Assembly: GCA_913060875.1 (NCBI GenBank)
Contig: CAJXSL010000004.1
Span: 1 to 64,000 of the forward strand
Direction: 5' to 3'
DNA from: an uncultured Desulfobacteraceae bacterium
GTDB lineage: Bacteria > Desulfobacterota > Desulfobacteria > Desulfobacterales > UBA5852
DNA: 64,000 nucleotides
Part shown: positions 1 through 8,554 of the stretch, piece after piece
Numbering within the stretch: the stretch's first letter is position 1
How the letters are laid out: each line of letters starts with the position of its first letter
Notes under the pieces: generated by a model
Seen by the model: only the letters and a program-made list of their open reading frames with translations
Told to the model about the DNA's origin: nothing
Databases searched by the model: none
Position numbers and translations under genes: made by a program

Positions 1-1
1 A

Positions 2-2977
2 AACTTCGGCCTCGACGTACCCGAAGATCTCAAACTGCGCGACCTCAACACCATCGCCAAACTGGCCGACTACCTCGCACAGAAAATGCCCGCGGCAGCC
101 GGTACGGCCGCCACCCGGGAAACCGCACCGGTTGCGGCAACCGCCGGCCCCGACGTCCTGGCCACGGTCAAAACCATTATCGCCGAGCAGACCGGCTACA
201 CCATCGACATGCTCGAAGACGGGCTCGACCTGGAAGCCGATCTCGGCATCGACACGGTCAAGCAGGTGGAAATCTTCGGCAAGGTCTCCGAAAACTTCGG
301 CCTCGACGTACCCGAAGATCTCAAACTGCGCGACCTCAACACCATCGCCAAACTGGCCGACTACCTCGGGCAGAAGGTGCCGCCAGCGGCCAGCGTCCCT
401 GCCCGGGAAAGCGCACCGGCCGCCGGGCCGGCCGCAATAGCGCAGGCGGCCGCCCATGATCCGTCCGACGGGCCCGTGAAACGTCTGGTGGTCAACGCAA
501 TCCCGGCCGCACGGCCATCCGCCATTGGGGATATGACCGGTCAACGTCTTCTGGTCACCACCAACGGCGGCCCGGCCGCAGCCGTCATGGTGGAGCAGAT
601 TGCATTACGGGGCGGCCAGGCCATCACCATCGGAACCGGTGACGGAGTCGCGATTCCCTGCGACTGGGACGATGCCGACAGTGTGGGAAATGCCCTGGAC
701 CGGCTGGCGGATAGCGATGATCGCTTCGACGGCATCATCCATATGGTGCCGCTGGAAGATTACGACCCGGCAGGGGCAGTGACACCCGCCCGTGTCGACC
801 GACAACTCAAGTCCTTCTTCCGGCTGATCCAAAGGCTGTACGACCCGCTCGACCGGGAAGGCACCTTGATTGCCATGCCTGCGGTGAATTCAACCGTATT
901 CCCCTACCGGGGAGACGGTGGGCCCATCGATCCGGTCATGGCCGGACTGGCCGGCATGTTCAAGACCCTTAACAAGGAACTGCCCCGCACGCGTGTCAAG
1001 GTGGTGGATTTCGCCGCGGACGATCCGGCGGCGGAGATGAACGCGCTTATGACAACCTTTATGGATGAACTGCTCTCGGACGATCCGCGCGTGGAATGCG
1101 GGTATGATGGGGGAGACAAATGGGTGCTGCAACTGTCACCCCGGGCGCCCCACGACGGGGAACGCCTGGTGCGCGAAGGCGAGACCCTCCTGGTCACCGG
1201 CGGGGCCCGCGGCATCACTTTTGAAATCCTGAAGACGCTGGTATCGAAAGTGGCCGTCAAACTGGTTATCCTGGGCCGCAGCGACCTGGCCGACCTCGAT
1301 CCGGCCCTGGCCGATCCCACCCTCGAAGCACCGGCCATCATGGCCCTGCTGAAAGAAAAGATGCCGGAGGCCAAGCCCCTGGCCGTCAAACAGGCCCTTG
1401 ATCGAATGTTGCGCCTGCGCGCCACGGCGATCAATCTCGAGCACCTGCGCACGTTGGGTGCACGTGTGACCTACCACCCCGTGGACGTGACCGATGCCGC
1501 TGCCGTTGCCGCCGTTCTGGCCGAGGCCGAACCGGTGGATGTTGTCCTGCATGCCGCCGGCATCGAAGAGAGCCAGGTCATCCCCAAAAAGGCCATGGCC
1601 TCCTTCGACCGGGTGTTCGACACCAAGGTCTACGGCCTTCAAAACCTGATCACGGCCCTGGGCGACCACCCGCCCCGCGGCCTGATGACTTTTTCCTCGG
1701 TCACCGCCCGCCTGGGCAACGAGGGCCAGGTGGATTATACCGCGGCTAACGACATGATCGGCAAAATGCTCCAGCAATACCGGGTGCTGCATCCCGAAAC
1801 CATCGTCAAGGTCCTGGACTGGACGGCCTGGGAAGGCGCCGGCATGGCCACCAACGAAACGGTCAACAAGGTCCTCAGGGAGCGCGGCCTGACCTTCCTG
1901 CCCCTGCCGGACGGGGTGGCTCATTTCATGCGCGAATTGGCGGATGCCCCCACCACCGAAGTGGTGTTCTCGGGCATCGATCATGCGTTTGACACCGACG
2001 GCCTGCTGACTGTAAAGGAAACGACGCCACCGGCACCCAAGGCCCCGTTTATCGATGCGGTGGTAGAGTCTTCCGAAGGCACCCGGGTGTACCGCCGGGT
2101 GCTCGACCTGCAGCGCGATCTGTTCCTGCTGGATCACAGCCGGGAGGAGATTCCCATTTTCCTGGGCGCCACCGGCATCGAAGCCATGGCCGAAGCGGCC
2201 GCCACCCTGGCGCCGGCGGGCAGCGTGCTGCAGGAGCTGCGCCGGTTCAACATTCCCTACGGCATCAAGATCCTCAAGCAGCGGCCCAAGGAAATCATGG
2301 TGGCAGCCGCCCGCCGGGATGCCTCCGCGACGACCCTGGACTGCCGGATCACCTCCCAGTTCCGCAACGCCAAAGGCATTGTCATGGGAGAACCCACCCT
2401 GCACTACCAGGGGACCTATCAATTCGGCCCGGAATCGCTGCCGGAGGAGCGCATCGACCTGCCGCCGTTTATACCGGTCGGTTATGACGGCAATGTCCAG
2501 GATCTGCTTTACCACCCCTCCCGCCTGTTCATGGACGGTTTGTTCCGCACGGTGGAAGACATCCTCTCCTTCGAACCCCACCGGCTGGTCTCCCGCATTG
2601 TCAACGGCAGCGACAAACCGTTCTTTGCAGACGATCCCCGGCCGGATTTTCTCACGGACGTGGCCATCGTGGATGCCATGTTCCAGACCGGCGGTATGCT
2701 CGAGGTGATGTCCACCAACGTTATTGTCCTGCCCTATGCCATCGGCCGCATGCGGTTCTACCGGCCGATGGAAAGAAACAGGCCGTATCTGTGCATCACC
2801 GAGAAAACCACCCAGGGCAAGGAAACCAACACCTATCAACTGCGCCTGGTGGACGCCGACGGTCGGCTCTATCTGGCCATTGACGACTTTGAAATGGTCC
2901 AGGTGGACCGCTTGGCCGAGGAGAACCAGATATTGAATGAACTGCAAACCAGGGAGGCCGCCCGACGTGCTTCCTGA
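2..2977 (+). CDS. PfaA-like polyketide/polyunsaturated lipid synthase, C-terminal part (ACP-ACP-KR-DH), 5' end outside window
   Basis: The reading frame is open from the first bases, so the gene starts upstream. Domains in order: the end of one acyl carrier protein (2-88), a complete ACP (about 155-376), the structural and catalytic halves of an SDR-type ketoreductase (about 530-1960; the nucleotide-binding Gly motif GGARGI is at 1199-1216 and the Ser/Tyr active-site region near 1690-1740), and a polyketide-synthase dehydratase-type double hotdog (about 2050-2950; His in an LDH context at 2135-2137, Asp in a DAMFQ context at 2672-2674). ACP-KR-DH is the C-terminal order of PfaA-type PUFA and secondary-lipid synthases, so KS and AT modules are expected upstream. 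Oddity: the ACP site reads LGIDTVKQ, with Thr where the phosphopantetheinylated Ser of LGIDS is expected. The next gene is a PPTase. The KR/DH family assignment is firm; the product is unknown. Confidence 0.85.
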   Translation, partial: NFGLDVPEDLKLRDLNTIAKLADYLAQKMPAAAGTAATRETAPVAATAGPDVLATVKTIIAEQTGYTIDMLEDGLDLEADLGIDTVKQVEIFGKVSENFGLDVPEDLKLRDLNTIAKLADYLGQKVPPAASVPARESAPAAGPAAIAQAAAHDPSDGPVKRLVVNAIPAARPSAIGDMTGQRLLVTTNGGPAAAVMVEQIALRGGQAITIGTGDGVAIPCDWDDADSVGNALDRLADSDDRFDGIIHMVPLEDYDPAGAVTPARVDRQLKSFFRLIQRLYDPLDREGTLIAMPAVNSTVFPYRGDGGPIDPVMAGLAGMFKTLNKELPRTRVKVVDFAADDPAAEMNALMTTFMDELLSDDPRVECGYDGGDKWVLQLSPRAPHDGERLVREGETLLVTGGARGITFEILKTLVSKVAVKLVILGRSDLADLDPALADPTLEAPAIMALLKEKMPEAKPLAVKQALDRMLRLRATAINLEHLRTLGARVTYHPVDVTDAAAVAAVLAEAEPVDVVLHAAGIEESQVIPKKAMASFDRVFDTKVYGLQNLITALGDHPPRGLMTFSSVTARLGNEGQVDYTAANDMIGKMLQQYRVLHPETIVKVLDWTAWEGAGMATNETVNKVLRERGLTFLPLPDGVAHFMRELADAPTTEVVFSGIDHAFDTDGLLTVKETTPPAPKAPFIDAVVESSEGTRVYRRVLDLQRDLFLLDHSREEIPIFLGATGIEAMAEAAATLAPAGSVLQELRRFNIPYGIKILKQRPKEIMVAAARRDASATTLDCRITSQFRNAKGIVMGEPTLHYQGTYQFGPESLPEERIDLPPFIPVGYDGNVQDLLYHPSRLFMDGLFRTVEDILSFEPHRLVSRIVNGSDKPFFADDPRPDFLTDVAIVDAMFQTGGMLEVMSTNVIVLPYAIGRMRFYRPMERNRPYLCITEKTTQGKETNTYQLRLVDADGRLYLAIDDFEMVQVDRLAEENQILNELQTREAARRAS

Positions 2978-3782
2978 CCAACACCCGGCACCGCCGGCAG
3001 CCGGAGGAGCAACCGGCCTGCCGGCGGCCGCCGCGGGGAACACCATACCCATGTCCAACACCCATTGCGACCGGAAGGCCATTCCGTTCAGCCTTCGGCG
3101 TCCGGGTCCGGGCTATCGCCTGGCCTTCGTCTCGATACCCGTCTTTCTGCAGACCTGTCTGGTCGTGCGCCTGGCGGCGTCCTTTCGAACGGCCCCGCCA
3201 GTGGTTTTCCACCGCCGCGACTTTGCCGTCGATATTTTCAGTCCGGACGAACTCGAACGCATCAACCGGTTCAAAGCGCTGAAAAAACAGGTGGAATGGA
3301 TGACGGGGCGTTATGCCGCCAAACAACTGGCCCGACACTTCCTGAGCGGCCAGCCGCCCCTTCCGGACACCCGGGTGGCCTACCGCGACAAAGGCGCGCC
3401 CTATTTCACCAGCGCACCGGCCTTGCCCCTGTCCATTTCCCATTCCTGGGACTACGCCGTGGCCGGCCTGGGCCTTCTGCCGGCATGTGTGCTTGGCCTG
3501 GACCTGGAAAAAATCCGACCGGAAAGCCGGGCCACCCTGCTGCGCACCGCCTTTTCGGAGCGCGAAGCCCGCGCGCTGCAATCCAAAGGCGATGACGCGC
3601 TCTACCTCAACTGGACCGCCAAGGAAGCCTATCTGAAATACATTGGACAGGGATTCCATGAGAGCCTCAAAAAGGTCGAAATCATCGATGATACCATCCT
3701 GCACGACACCCGCCCCGTGCCGTCCCTGACCCTCACCCGCCACCTGCTCCTGCCCGGATACGCTTTTTCCATGGTGTGTTAG
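2967..3782 (+). CDS. 4'-phosphopantetheinyl transferase (Sfp type)
   Basis: This enzyme would load phosphopantetheine from CoA onto carrier proteins, most likely those of the synthase just upstream. The two hallmark motifs are present: GLDLEK (3494-3511, Mg/CoA-binding acidic residues) and WTAKEAYLK (3611-3637). The length, about 271 aa, suits the Sfp/AcpT superfamily. I chose the GTG at 2967 because AGGGAGG lies nine bases upstream (2951-2957). It overlaps the synthase stop by 11 bases, implying translational coupling. Alternatives are ATG 2937, without a good ribosome site, and ATG 3051. The stretch before the conserved core is long and Pro/Ala-rich, so a later start is possible. Confidence 0.85.
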   Translation: MLPDQHPAPPAAGGATGLPAAAAGNTIPMSNTHCDRKAIPFSLRRPGPGYRLAFVSIPVFLQTCLVVRLAASFRTAPPVVFHRRDFAVDIFSPDELERINRFKALKKQVEWMTGRYAAKQLARHFLSGQPPLPDTRVAYRDKGAPYFTSAPALPLSISHSWDYAVAGLGLLPACVLGLDLEKIRPESRATLLRTAFSEREARALQSKGDDALYLNWTAKEAYLKYIGQGFHESLKKVEIIDDTILHDTRPVPSLTLTRHLLLPGYAFSMVC

Positions 3783-3858
3783 TAGCCGGCTGGAAAGGAC
3801 TCTTTGGTCCTGTCATGCCGGTCCTATGGATTTCCGAAGGCAATGAGGCACTGCCTAA

Positions 3859-3963
3859 TCAGGAGTCAGGAGGCAAAAAAAGTCAATTGACGCCTGTAGA
3901 CAAAGGGGGACGCCGACGGTTGCGGCAACAGCCATGCCCGGCTCCTGGATTCTGAATTCTGAC
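3859..3963. repeat. degenerate TCAGGAGTCAG-type repeat arms
   Basis: A left arm (3859-3872, TCAGGAGTCAGGAG) and an inverted right arm (3941-3963, CTCCTGGATTCTGAATTCTGA) flank about 70 bases. The same motif family recurs in direct array form at 20949-21022. The 478-base gap between the PPTase and the ligase otherwise contains only a weak candidate promoter. Function unknown. Confidence 0.4.
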
Positions 3964-4068
3964 CCCAGACCTCTCACCCGGCACAATCCGATTTCGAAAT
4001 CTATGCGGCAACCTCACCCGGGAGGCCAAGCAGCCCGGCCACAATAAAGTATTCACTTAAATTTTATA

Positions 4069-4096
4069 TTGACAGCCACTTTGTCTGTGGTATGCG
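4069..4096 (+). promoter_or_regulatory. weak candidate sigma-70 promoter
   Basis: TTGACA at 4069-4074 is followed after 16 bases by TATGCG at 4091-4096. The -35 box is perfect and the -10 box poor. It would give a leader of about 155 bases for the acyl-CoA ligase. Confidence 0.3.
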
Positions 4097-4260
4097 TCAT
4101 GCCCATGGTTTTTGACCGAGACGCGCTGTTGGGGAACACCGTCTCCTGAAAACGCCCGTATAAACCGATGATCGGAAAGGACATTGCCGTCCGGCACCGT
4201 CCACTGGCCGGCGAGCAGGCTCAGCCGGTCGTCGGCACCCTTAGGGCAAGGAGGATTGTA

Positions 4261-6054
4261 ATGGAAAACCGCCATTTAGCGACCATGATCGCGCAAAGTT
4301 GCCAAAAATACGGCAACCGTATCGCCATGCGCTATAAATCCGGGGACGACTGGCAGGAAATCAGCTACCATGAACTTGGCGATCGCATTCAACACCTCAC
4401 CGCCGCTTTGATCCAAATGGGCGTTCGGGCCGGGGACCGGGTCGGCATCTTCTCCCAGAACTGCGCCGAATGGGCCATTGCGGATTTCGCCATCCTTTCG
4501 GTGGACGCTGTTACCGTGCCGATCTATGCCACCAACACCGCTTCCCAGGCTGAATACATCGTGCGGGACGCCGGTCTCGAGGTCATCTTCGTAGGCGATG
4601 CGGAACAATACCAAAAAGTGCGAACGTTTGCCGACCAGGATCATCTTATCCGCCACATCATCCCGTTCGAAACGCCGGCCGCGCCTATGCCGGACGGTGA
4701 TCGTACCGTTGCGTTCGAAGCGCTCCTTAAACAGCGTTTTTCACCGGAAGAAACAAACGCACAGGCGGACAAGCACCCGTCTGACACTTCCCGGCACCTG
4801 GCCAGCATCATCTATACGTCCGGCACCACCGGCGACCCCAAGGGGGTCATGCTCAGCCACGGCAATTTCTTTCACCAGATCGACGCCGTCAACGCCAATT
4901 TCAAGGTCACCCCGGAAGACCGGTCCATGTGTTTTCTGCCCCTCAGCCATGTCTATGAACGCATCTGGTCGTATATTGTCTTCCACCAGGGCGCCCAGAA
5001 CAACTACATCAAAAACCCCCGGGAGGTCCTGCCTTATTTTGGCGAAGTCCGACCAACAGCCATGGTCAGCGTGCCACGTCTTTACGAAAAAATCTATGCG
5101 GCCATCATGGATCGCATCGAAAAAGCGCCTGTCATCCGCAAGCGGCTTTTCGGATGGGCCATCGGTATCGGGCGCCAATGGGCGGACGCCCGCCGCGCGG
5201 GCCGCGCCCCCGGCATGGGGTTGACCCTCCAGCACAAACTGGCCGATGGTCTGGTGCTCCGCAAGATCCGCGACATCGTCGGCGGCACAAAAAACTTCTT
5301 CTCCGCCGGCGGAGCCCCCCTGGCCAAGGAGATCGAAGAATTCTTCCTGGATGTGGGGCTCCTGGTCTGCCAGGGCTATGGCCTCACTGAAACGGCCCCC
5401 ATGATCAGCTACAATACCCCCCAGAACTTCAAATTCGGCACGGTGGGCCGCCCGGCGCCCGGCGTCCGGGTCCGCATCGGTACTGAAGGCGAAATTCAGG
5501 TCAAAGGCGCCAACGTCATGGTTGGGTACTATAACAATCCCGAAGCGACCGAAGCGGTCTTGGATGAAGGCTGGTTCCGTACCGGCGATGTGGGCATGAT
5601 CGATGAAGAAGGTTTTCTCGTCATCACCGACCGGATCAAGGACCTGATCATTACCTCCGGCGGCAAGAACATCGCGCCCCAACGCATCGAAACCGCTGTG
5701 GGCAAGGATCACTATATCGAACAGATCACCACCATTGGCGATCGCCGCAAGTTCGTCAGCGCCCTGATCGTGCCGTCCTTTGAGGCGATCGAGAACGTTG
5801 CCGCGGAAAAAGGCATTGCCTACCAATCCCGCGAAGATCTGGTCCGGCACCCGGACATCATCGCCTTCTTCCGGGAGCGCATCGATCAGCAGTCCAACGA
5901 TCTGGCACGCTATGAGACCATCAAGGCCTTTACCCTGCTGCCCCGGGAATTCTCCCAGGACAGCGGCGAGATCACCCCCACCCAGAAAATTCGCCGCAAG
6001 GTGATCGAGAAGCATTTCAGCCCGGAAATCGAGGCCATGTATCCCCATGAATGA
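4261..6054 (+). CDS. long-chain acyl-CoA synthetase / AMP-dependent ligase
   Basis: The 597-aa protein belongs to the ANL adenylating superfamily, long-chain branch. It would activate a fatty acid with ATP and transfer it to CoA. The P-loop motif YTSGTTGDPKG is at about 4816-4848, followed by the QGYGLTE motif (about 5371-5391), the GWFRTGD motif (about 5569-5589) and the catalytic Lys region near the C terminus (GEITPTQKIRRK, about 5965-6000). The start at 4261 has AAGGAGG at 4248-4254, six bases upstream; an upstream in-frame ATG at 4168 lacks such a site. It lies 480 bases after the PPTase. It may supply acyl-CoA to, or take product from, the lipid synthase, but that link is only positional. 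Confidence 0.9.
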   Translation: MENRHLATMIAQSCQKYGNRIAMRYKSGDDWQEISYHELGDRIQHLTAALIQMGVRAGDRVGIFSQNCAEWAIADFAILSVDAVTVPIYATNTASQAEYIVRDAGLEVIFVGDAEQYQKVRTFADQDHLIRHIIPFETPAAPMPDGDRTVAFEALLKQRFSPEETNAQADKHPSDTSRHLASIIYTSGTTGDPKGVMLSHGNFFHQIDAVNANFKVTPEDRSMCFLPLSHVYERIWSYIVFHQGAQNNYIKNPREVLPYFGEVRPTAMVSVPRLYEKIYAAIMDRIEKAPVIRKRLFGWAIGIGRQWADARRAGRAPGMGLTLQHKLADGLVLRKIRDIVGGTKNFFSAGGAPLAKEIEEFFLDVGLLVCQGYGLTETAPMISYNTPQNFKFGTVGRPAPGVRVRIGTEGEIQVKGANVMVGYYNNPEATEAVLDEGWFRTGDVGMIDEEGFLVITDRIKDLIITSGGKNIAPQRIETAVGKDHYIEQITTIGDRRKFVSALIVPSFEAIENVAAEKGIAYQSREDLVRHPDIIAFFRERIDQQSNDLARYETIKAFTLLPREFSQDSGEITPTQKIRRKVIEKHFSPEIEAMYPHE

Positions 6055-6084
6055 TGATTCCCCCGCGGAGCGGGAGGCATCAGG

Positions 6085-6105
6085 AAGCCCCCTCGAAGGG
6101 GGCTT
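6085..6105. terminator. stem-loop after acyl-CoA ligase
   Basis: A perfect 9-bp stem (AAGCCCCCT / AGGGGGCTT) with a CGA loop lies 31 bases after the ligase stop. No clear U tract follows, so it may be a 3'-end stabiliser or a weak terminator. Confidence 0.5.
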
Positions 6106-6412
6106 AAAATGATTTGCAGCTTTTGGTTTTGAAGTTCCCATTGTCCCGCGCCGAGCATCGGCGGGGCGGACGGAAAAAAGCGCGCGGACTGTCTGAACCC
6201 GCCGTAGCTAAAGCGTAGGCGGGTGAGTTTCCGCGTGCTCCGGCCGCCACGACGACGCGCAGGGTTAAGCGGGGCACGGGCGTGCTCTTTTGCTTCGGTT
6301 TCTGTCACGGAACAGAAAATGAAGAAATCCGTTCATAAAAACTCCCCGGATCGGTCGAACCTCTCCGGGTCCGCCACCAGTGATGGAGGGTTTAGATCAA
6401 TACTAAATTCCG

Positions 6413-6440
6413 TTGACACACCCCGAATCCATCTTAGAAT
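6413..6440 (+). promoter_or_regulatory. sigma-70 promoter of a candidate small RNA
   Basis: TTGACA (6413-6418), a 16-base spacer and TAGAAT (6435-6440) form a good promoter, with transcription expected to start near 6447. No convincing ORF follows before the terminator at 6494-6522. Confidence 0.55.
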
Positions 6441-6446
6441 TGATTT

Positions 6447-6522
6447 GAGGACCGACAACGATCCAAATGTCCTCCTTAACGACCTAACCTGAAGGGCGGT
6501 TTCCCTGGAAACCGCCCTTTTT
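6447..6522 (+). ncRNA. candidate small RNA of about 75 nt
   Basis: Between a strong promoter and a strong intrinsic terminator lies a short transcription unit. It begins with a potential hairpin (GAGGAC 6447-6452 pairing with GTCCTC 6469-6474) and ends in the terminator. The only coding possibility is a six-codon ORF starting at 6468 without a Shine-Dalgarno sequence. It could be a trans-acting small RNA or an attenuator leader for the gene at 6642. I recognise no RNA family. Confidence 0.45.
6494..6522 (+). terminator. strong intrinsic terminator
   Basis: An 11-bp GC-rich stem (GGGCGGTTTCC 6494-6504 / GGAAACCGCCC 6507-6517) is followed directly by five T. It is the clearest rho-independent terminator in this part of the window. 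Confidence 0.85.
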
Positions 6523-6641
6523 GATTTGGGCCTTTCCCGTTAGACAGCGCCCCGCTCATCCTGAAATCCCATCCTTTGTCGACTAAAACAGCCCCTGCCC
6601 CGTCTTACCAGTCAAAACCAACCCAAAGCGGAGGGGATACC

Positions 6642-7004
6642 ATGAAAAAGCATCTGATCATCGCAACAGTTATCGTCACCGGGCTCCTGGTATTTTCACA
6701 GACGGCCAGCGCCGGCAATCTGAAAAAACGCCTGCATCGGCAGGATCACCGCATCCAGCAGGGCATCCACAGTGGTGAAATCACACCCCGTGAAGCCCGC
6801 AAGCTGGACCGGGATCAACGCCAGGTCCGTCAGTTGCGGCGGCACTATCTGTCGGACGGTCATCTTTCCATGCGGGAACGCATAATTCTCAATAGCCGTT
6901 TGGATCAATCCAGCAAGCACATCTATCGGTACAAGCACAATCAACGCCATGTTCCGAAAACCCCTTATTATAGGGACTTTTTCGGCTTTTTCGCCTGGCA
7001 TTGA
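6642..7004 (+). CDS. small secreted protein of unknown function
   Basis: About 120 aa with a clear Sec signal peptide: MKKH followed by a hydrophobic stretch and cleavage after TASA (about residue 26). The mature part is very rich in Arg, Gln and His and contains two related helical segments (HSGEITPREARKLDRDQ and SDGHLSMRERIILNSR), spaced like an internal repeat. The start at 6642 is supported by GGAGGGG a few bases upstream; a longer frame from 6576 lacks this and would bury the signal peptide. It follows the candidate small RNA and may be periplasmic. I know no function for this family. Confidence 0.7.
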   Translation: MKKHLIIATVIVTGLLVFSQTASAGNLKKRLHRQDHRIQQGIHSGEITPREARKLDRDQRQVRQLRRHYLSDGHLSMRERIILNSRLDQSSKHIYRYKHNQRHVPKTPYYRDFFGFFAWH

Positions 7005-7063
7005 AGCATCGCGGAGCATGCCGCCGTTGATGGCGGGCGGCGGTATGCGCTCAGGATGCCCCT

Positions 7064-7298
7064 ATAGTGCCCATCCATAAAAGGCATCTTTCGGCCCCTG
7101 GCTGCGTTCTCGCTCGTTTTCAATCCTCGCAATAGCCGGCTATTCCTCCGGTTGACACCCACCGACCGGAATCGATTAGATGGGAAGTCCCGTCTAGCGG
7201 GATCATATCCCGTCAAGCGGGATTATATCCCGCGGAAAGGGAAAACGCGCTCGGGCCTTGCCAGGAACCAAAATCTACCATTTATGGACGGACACTAT
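7064..7298 (+). mobile_element. family 1 MITE-like repeat, copy A (235 bp)
   Basis: The ends are an imperfect terminal inverted repeat (left ATAGTGCCCATCCATAAAAGG, right arm reading ATAGTGTCCGTCCATAAATGG on the other strand). Related copies are at 12326-12473, 22990-23180 and 44258-44467. This copy carries an extra internal block of short CGGGA/TCCCG palindromes (about 7190-7240). It encodes no protein. It ends 98 bases before the ECF sigma gene and fills most of that intergenic region. Confidence 0.75.
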
Positions 7299-7396
7299 TC
7301 TAACCGGGACCGCTTGCCTATGCTGTTGGATGCAACGGGCTGGCCGCCAATCACTCCCATTGTGGACAGGAATGACGGGAACCGCTAAGATGCGCC

Positions 7397-8014
7397 ATGG
7401 TCGCAACTTCATCCAACCATAATCCTGATCGCGACGGCGAGGTCGGCCGACTTGCCGCCGAGGCCCGTGACGGCAGCCGCTTGGCCTTTCAGCAACTGGC
7501 GGCCCAACTGGAGCCCAGGGTGTTTCGGATGATCTATTACCGTACCCGGTCGCGTGAAGATGCCGAGGATATCTGCCAGGACGTATTCCTGACCGCCTTT
7601 CGCAGCATCAAAAAGCTCAAGCAGCCGGAACGGTTTGAAAGCTGGTTGTTCCGCATCGCCGTCAACCGCGTTAAAGATTATCACCGCCGGCAAAAGTTCC
7701 GCTCGCTCTTCAGTGTGCTGCACGATACGGACAGCGAAGACAACGGGGAACCACCGGCGGATCGAAGCACGGATACCATGGACGCCATCGTTCGCAAGCA
7801 ATTCTGGCAGAAAGTGCAGACCATGCTGGGGCAGCTTTCCAAGATGGAGCGCGAGGTCTTCTTATTGCGCTTTCTTGACGACCTCGGTATAAAAGAAATT
7901 GCCGAAGTCCTCAACAAAAGTGAAAGCACCGTCAAGACTCACCTGTACCGGGCGCTGGGAAAATTCAAGAACGATGCCGCTTTCCGTGCCTTTATCAAGG
8001 AGGCCCGACCGTGA
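7397..8014 (+). CDS. RNA polymerase ECF sigma factor
   Basis: A 205-aa sigma-70 family protein with only regions 2 and 4, as in RpoE-type extracytoplasmic-function factors. Region 2 (about residues 25-95) includes the typical SREDAEDICQDVFLTAF and FESWLFRIAVNRVKDYHRR segments; region 4 (about 140-195) has the HTH DLGIKEIAEVLNKSESTVKTHLYRA. The four-base overlap with the anti-sigma gene and the following periplasmic sensor-like gene make this a three-gene envelope or metal stress cassette. The ribosome site is weak. The upstream region is occupied by repeat copy A, so its promoter may lie in or beside the repeat. Confidence 0.93.
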   Translation: MVATSSNHNPDRDGEVGRLAAEARDGSRLAFQQLAAQLEPRVFRMIYYRTRSREDAEDICQDVFLTAFRSIKKLKQPERFESWLFRIAVNRVKDYHRRQKFRSLFSVLHDTDSEDNGEPPADRSTDTMDAIVRKQFWQKVQTMLGQLSKMEREVFLLRFLDDLGIKEIAEVLNKSESTVKTHLYRALGKFKNDAAFRAFIKEARP

Positions 8015-8529
8015 GTACGGACGCTGTTCATCATATCCCGGAAAACCGGATCATTCAGATCGTCGCCGACGGCACAGGGCTGACGCCCGAGGAAAACGCG
8101 CATCTGGAAGGGTGCGGTTCTTGTCGGAATATGCTGACCGCGCTCGAAGGGGATCTCGACCGGTTGCGCCGACAGGCCGCCCAAGTCGCACCGGCACCGG
8201 AGCGCCGCTTCGTTCTGCCGGTCGATCAGTCGGAACACCATCCATGGCGCCGCTGGCGGTTGGGTTGGGCCGCTCTCGGGACCGCGATCTCGGTCGCCCT
8301 GCTGGTCCTGTTTTTTAGGGTGGGGGGAGAAAACCGCCTGCCCGGGCTGCCCCCCACAGGACCCACCGTGGCCGCCTGGGTGGATCCGGAAATGGAAGAA
8401 GTCAACCGACTGGCGGAAAATGCCCTGCCTGAAGCCTATCTGGCCTTGTCAGAGAGCCTGGAAGGGGGCTATGATGAGGAATTCATTGATTTTCTGATCT
8501 CTCCGCTGGACAGCGATCCTGTTTCCTGA
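8011..8529 (+). CDS. membrane-anchored zinc-binding anti-sigma factor
   Basis: 172 aa. The N-terminal cytoplasmic part carries the ZAS anti-sigma signature H-x3-C-x2-C (His31, Cys35, Cys38). A single membrane segment follows at about residues 84-102, then a periplasmic tail. The GTG start overlaps the sigma gene stop (GTGA) and has AAGGAGG at 7997-8003. By position and topology it should bind and hold the ECF factor encoded just upstream until an envelope signal releases it. Sequence outside the ZAS motif is weakly conserved, so the call rests on motif, topology and context. Confidence 0.85.
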   Translation: MSTDAVHHIPENRIIQIVADGTGLTPEENAHLEGCGSCRNMLTALEGDLDRLRRQAAQVAPAPERRFVLPVDQSEHHPWRRWRLGWAALGTAISVALLVLFFRVGGENRLPGLPPTGPTVAAWVDPEMEEVNRLAENALPEAYLALSESLEGGYDEEFIDFLISPLDSDPVS

Positions 8530-8554
8530 GCGGCACGACGAAAGGAGTGAAGGC

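Noticed and set aside
1136-3082. 648-codon open frame antisense to the lipid synthase
   Set aside because: A GC-rich shadow frame; no domain, signal or ribosome site, while the plus strand encodes clear ACP, KR and DH domains.
6223-6492. 89-codon frame before the candidate small RNA
   Set aside because: It crosses the strong promoter, has no ribosome site, and its composition changes midway.
7190-7245. CRISPR-like short repeats (CGGGA/TCCCG units)
   Set aside because: Units are short, palindromic and without spacers; they belong to the internal part of repeat copy A.
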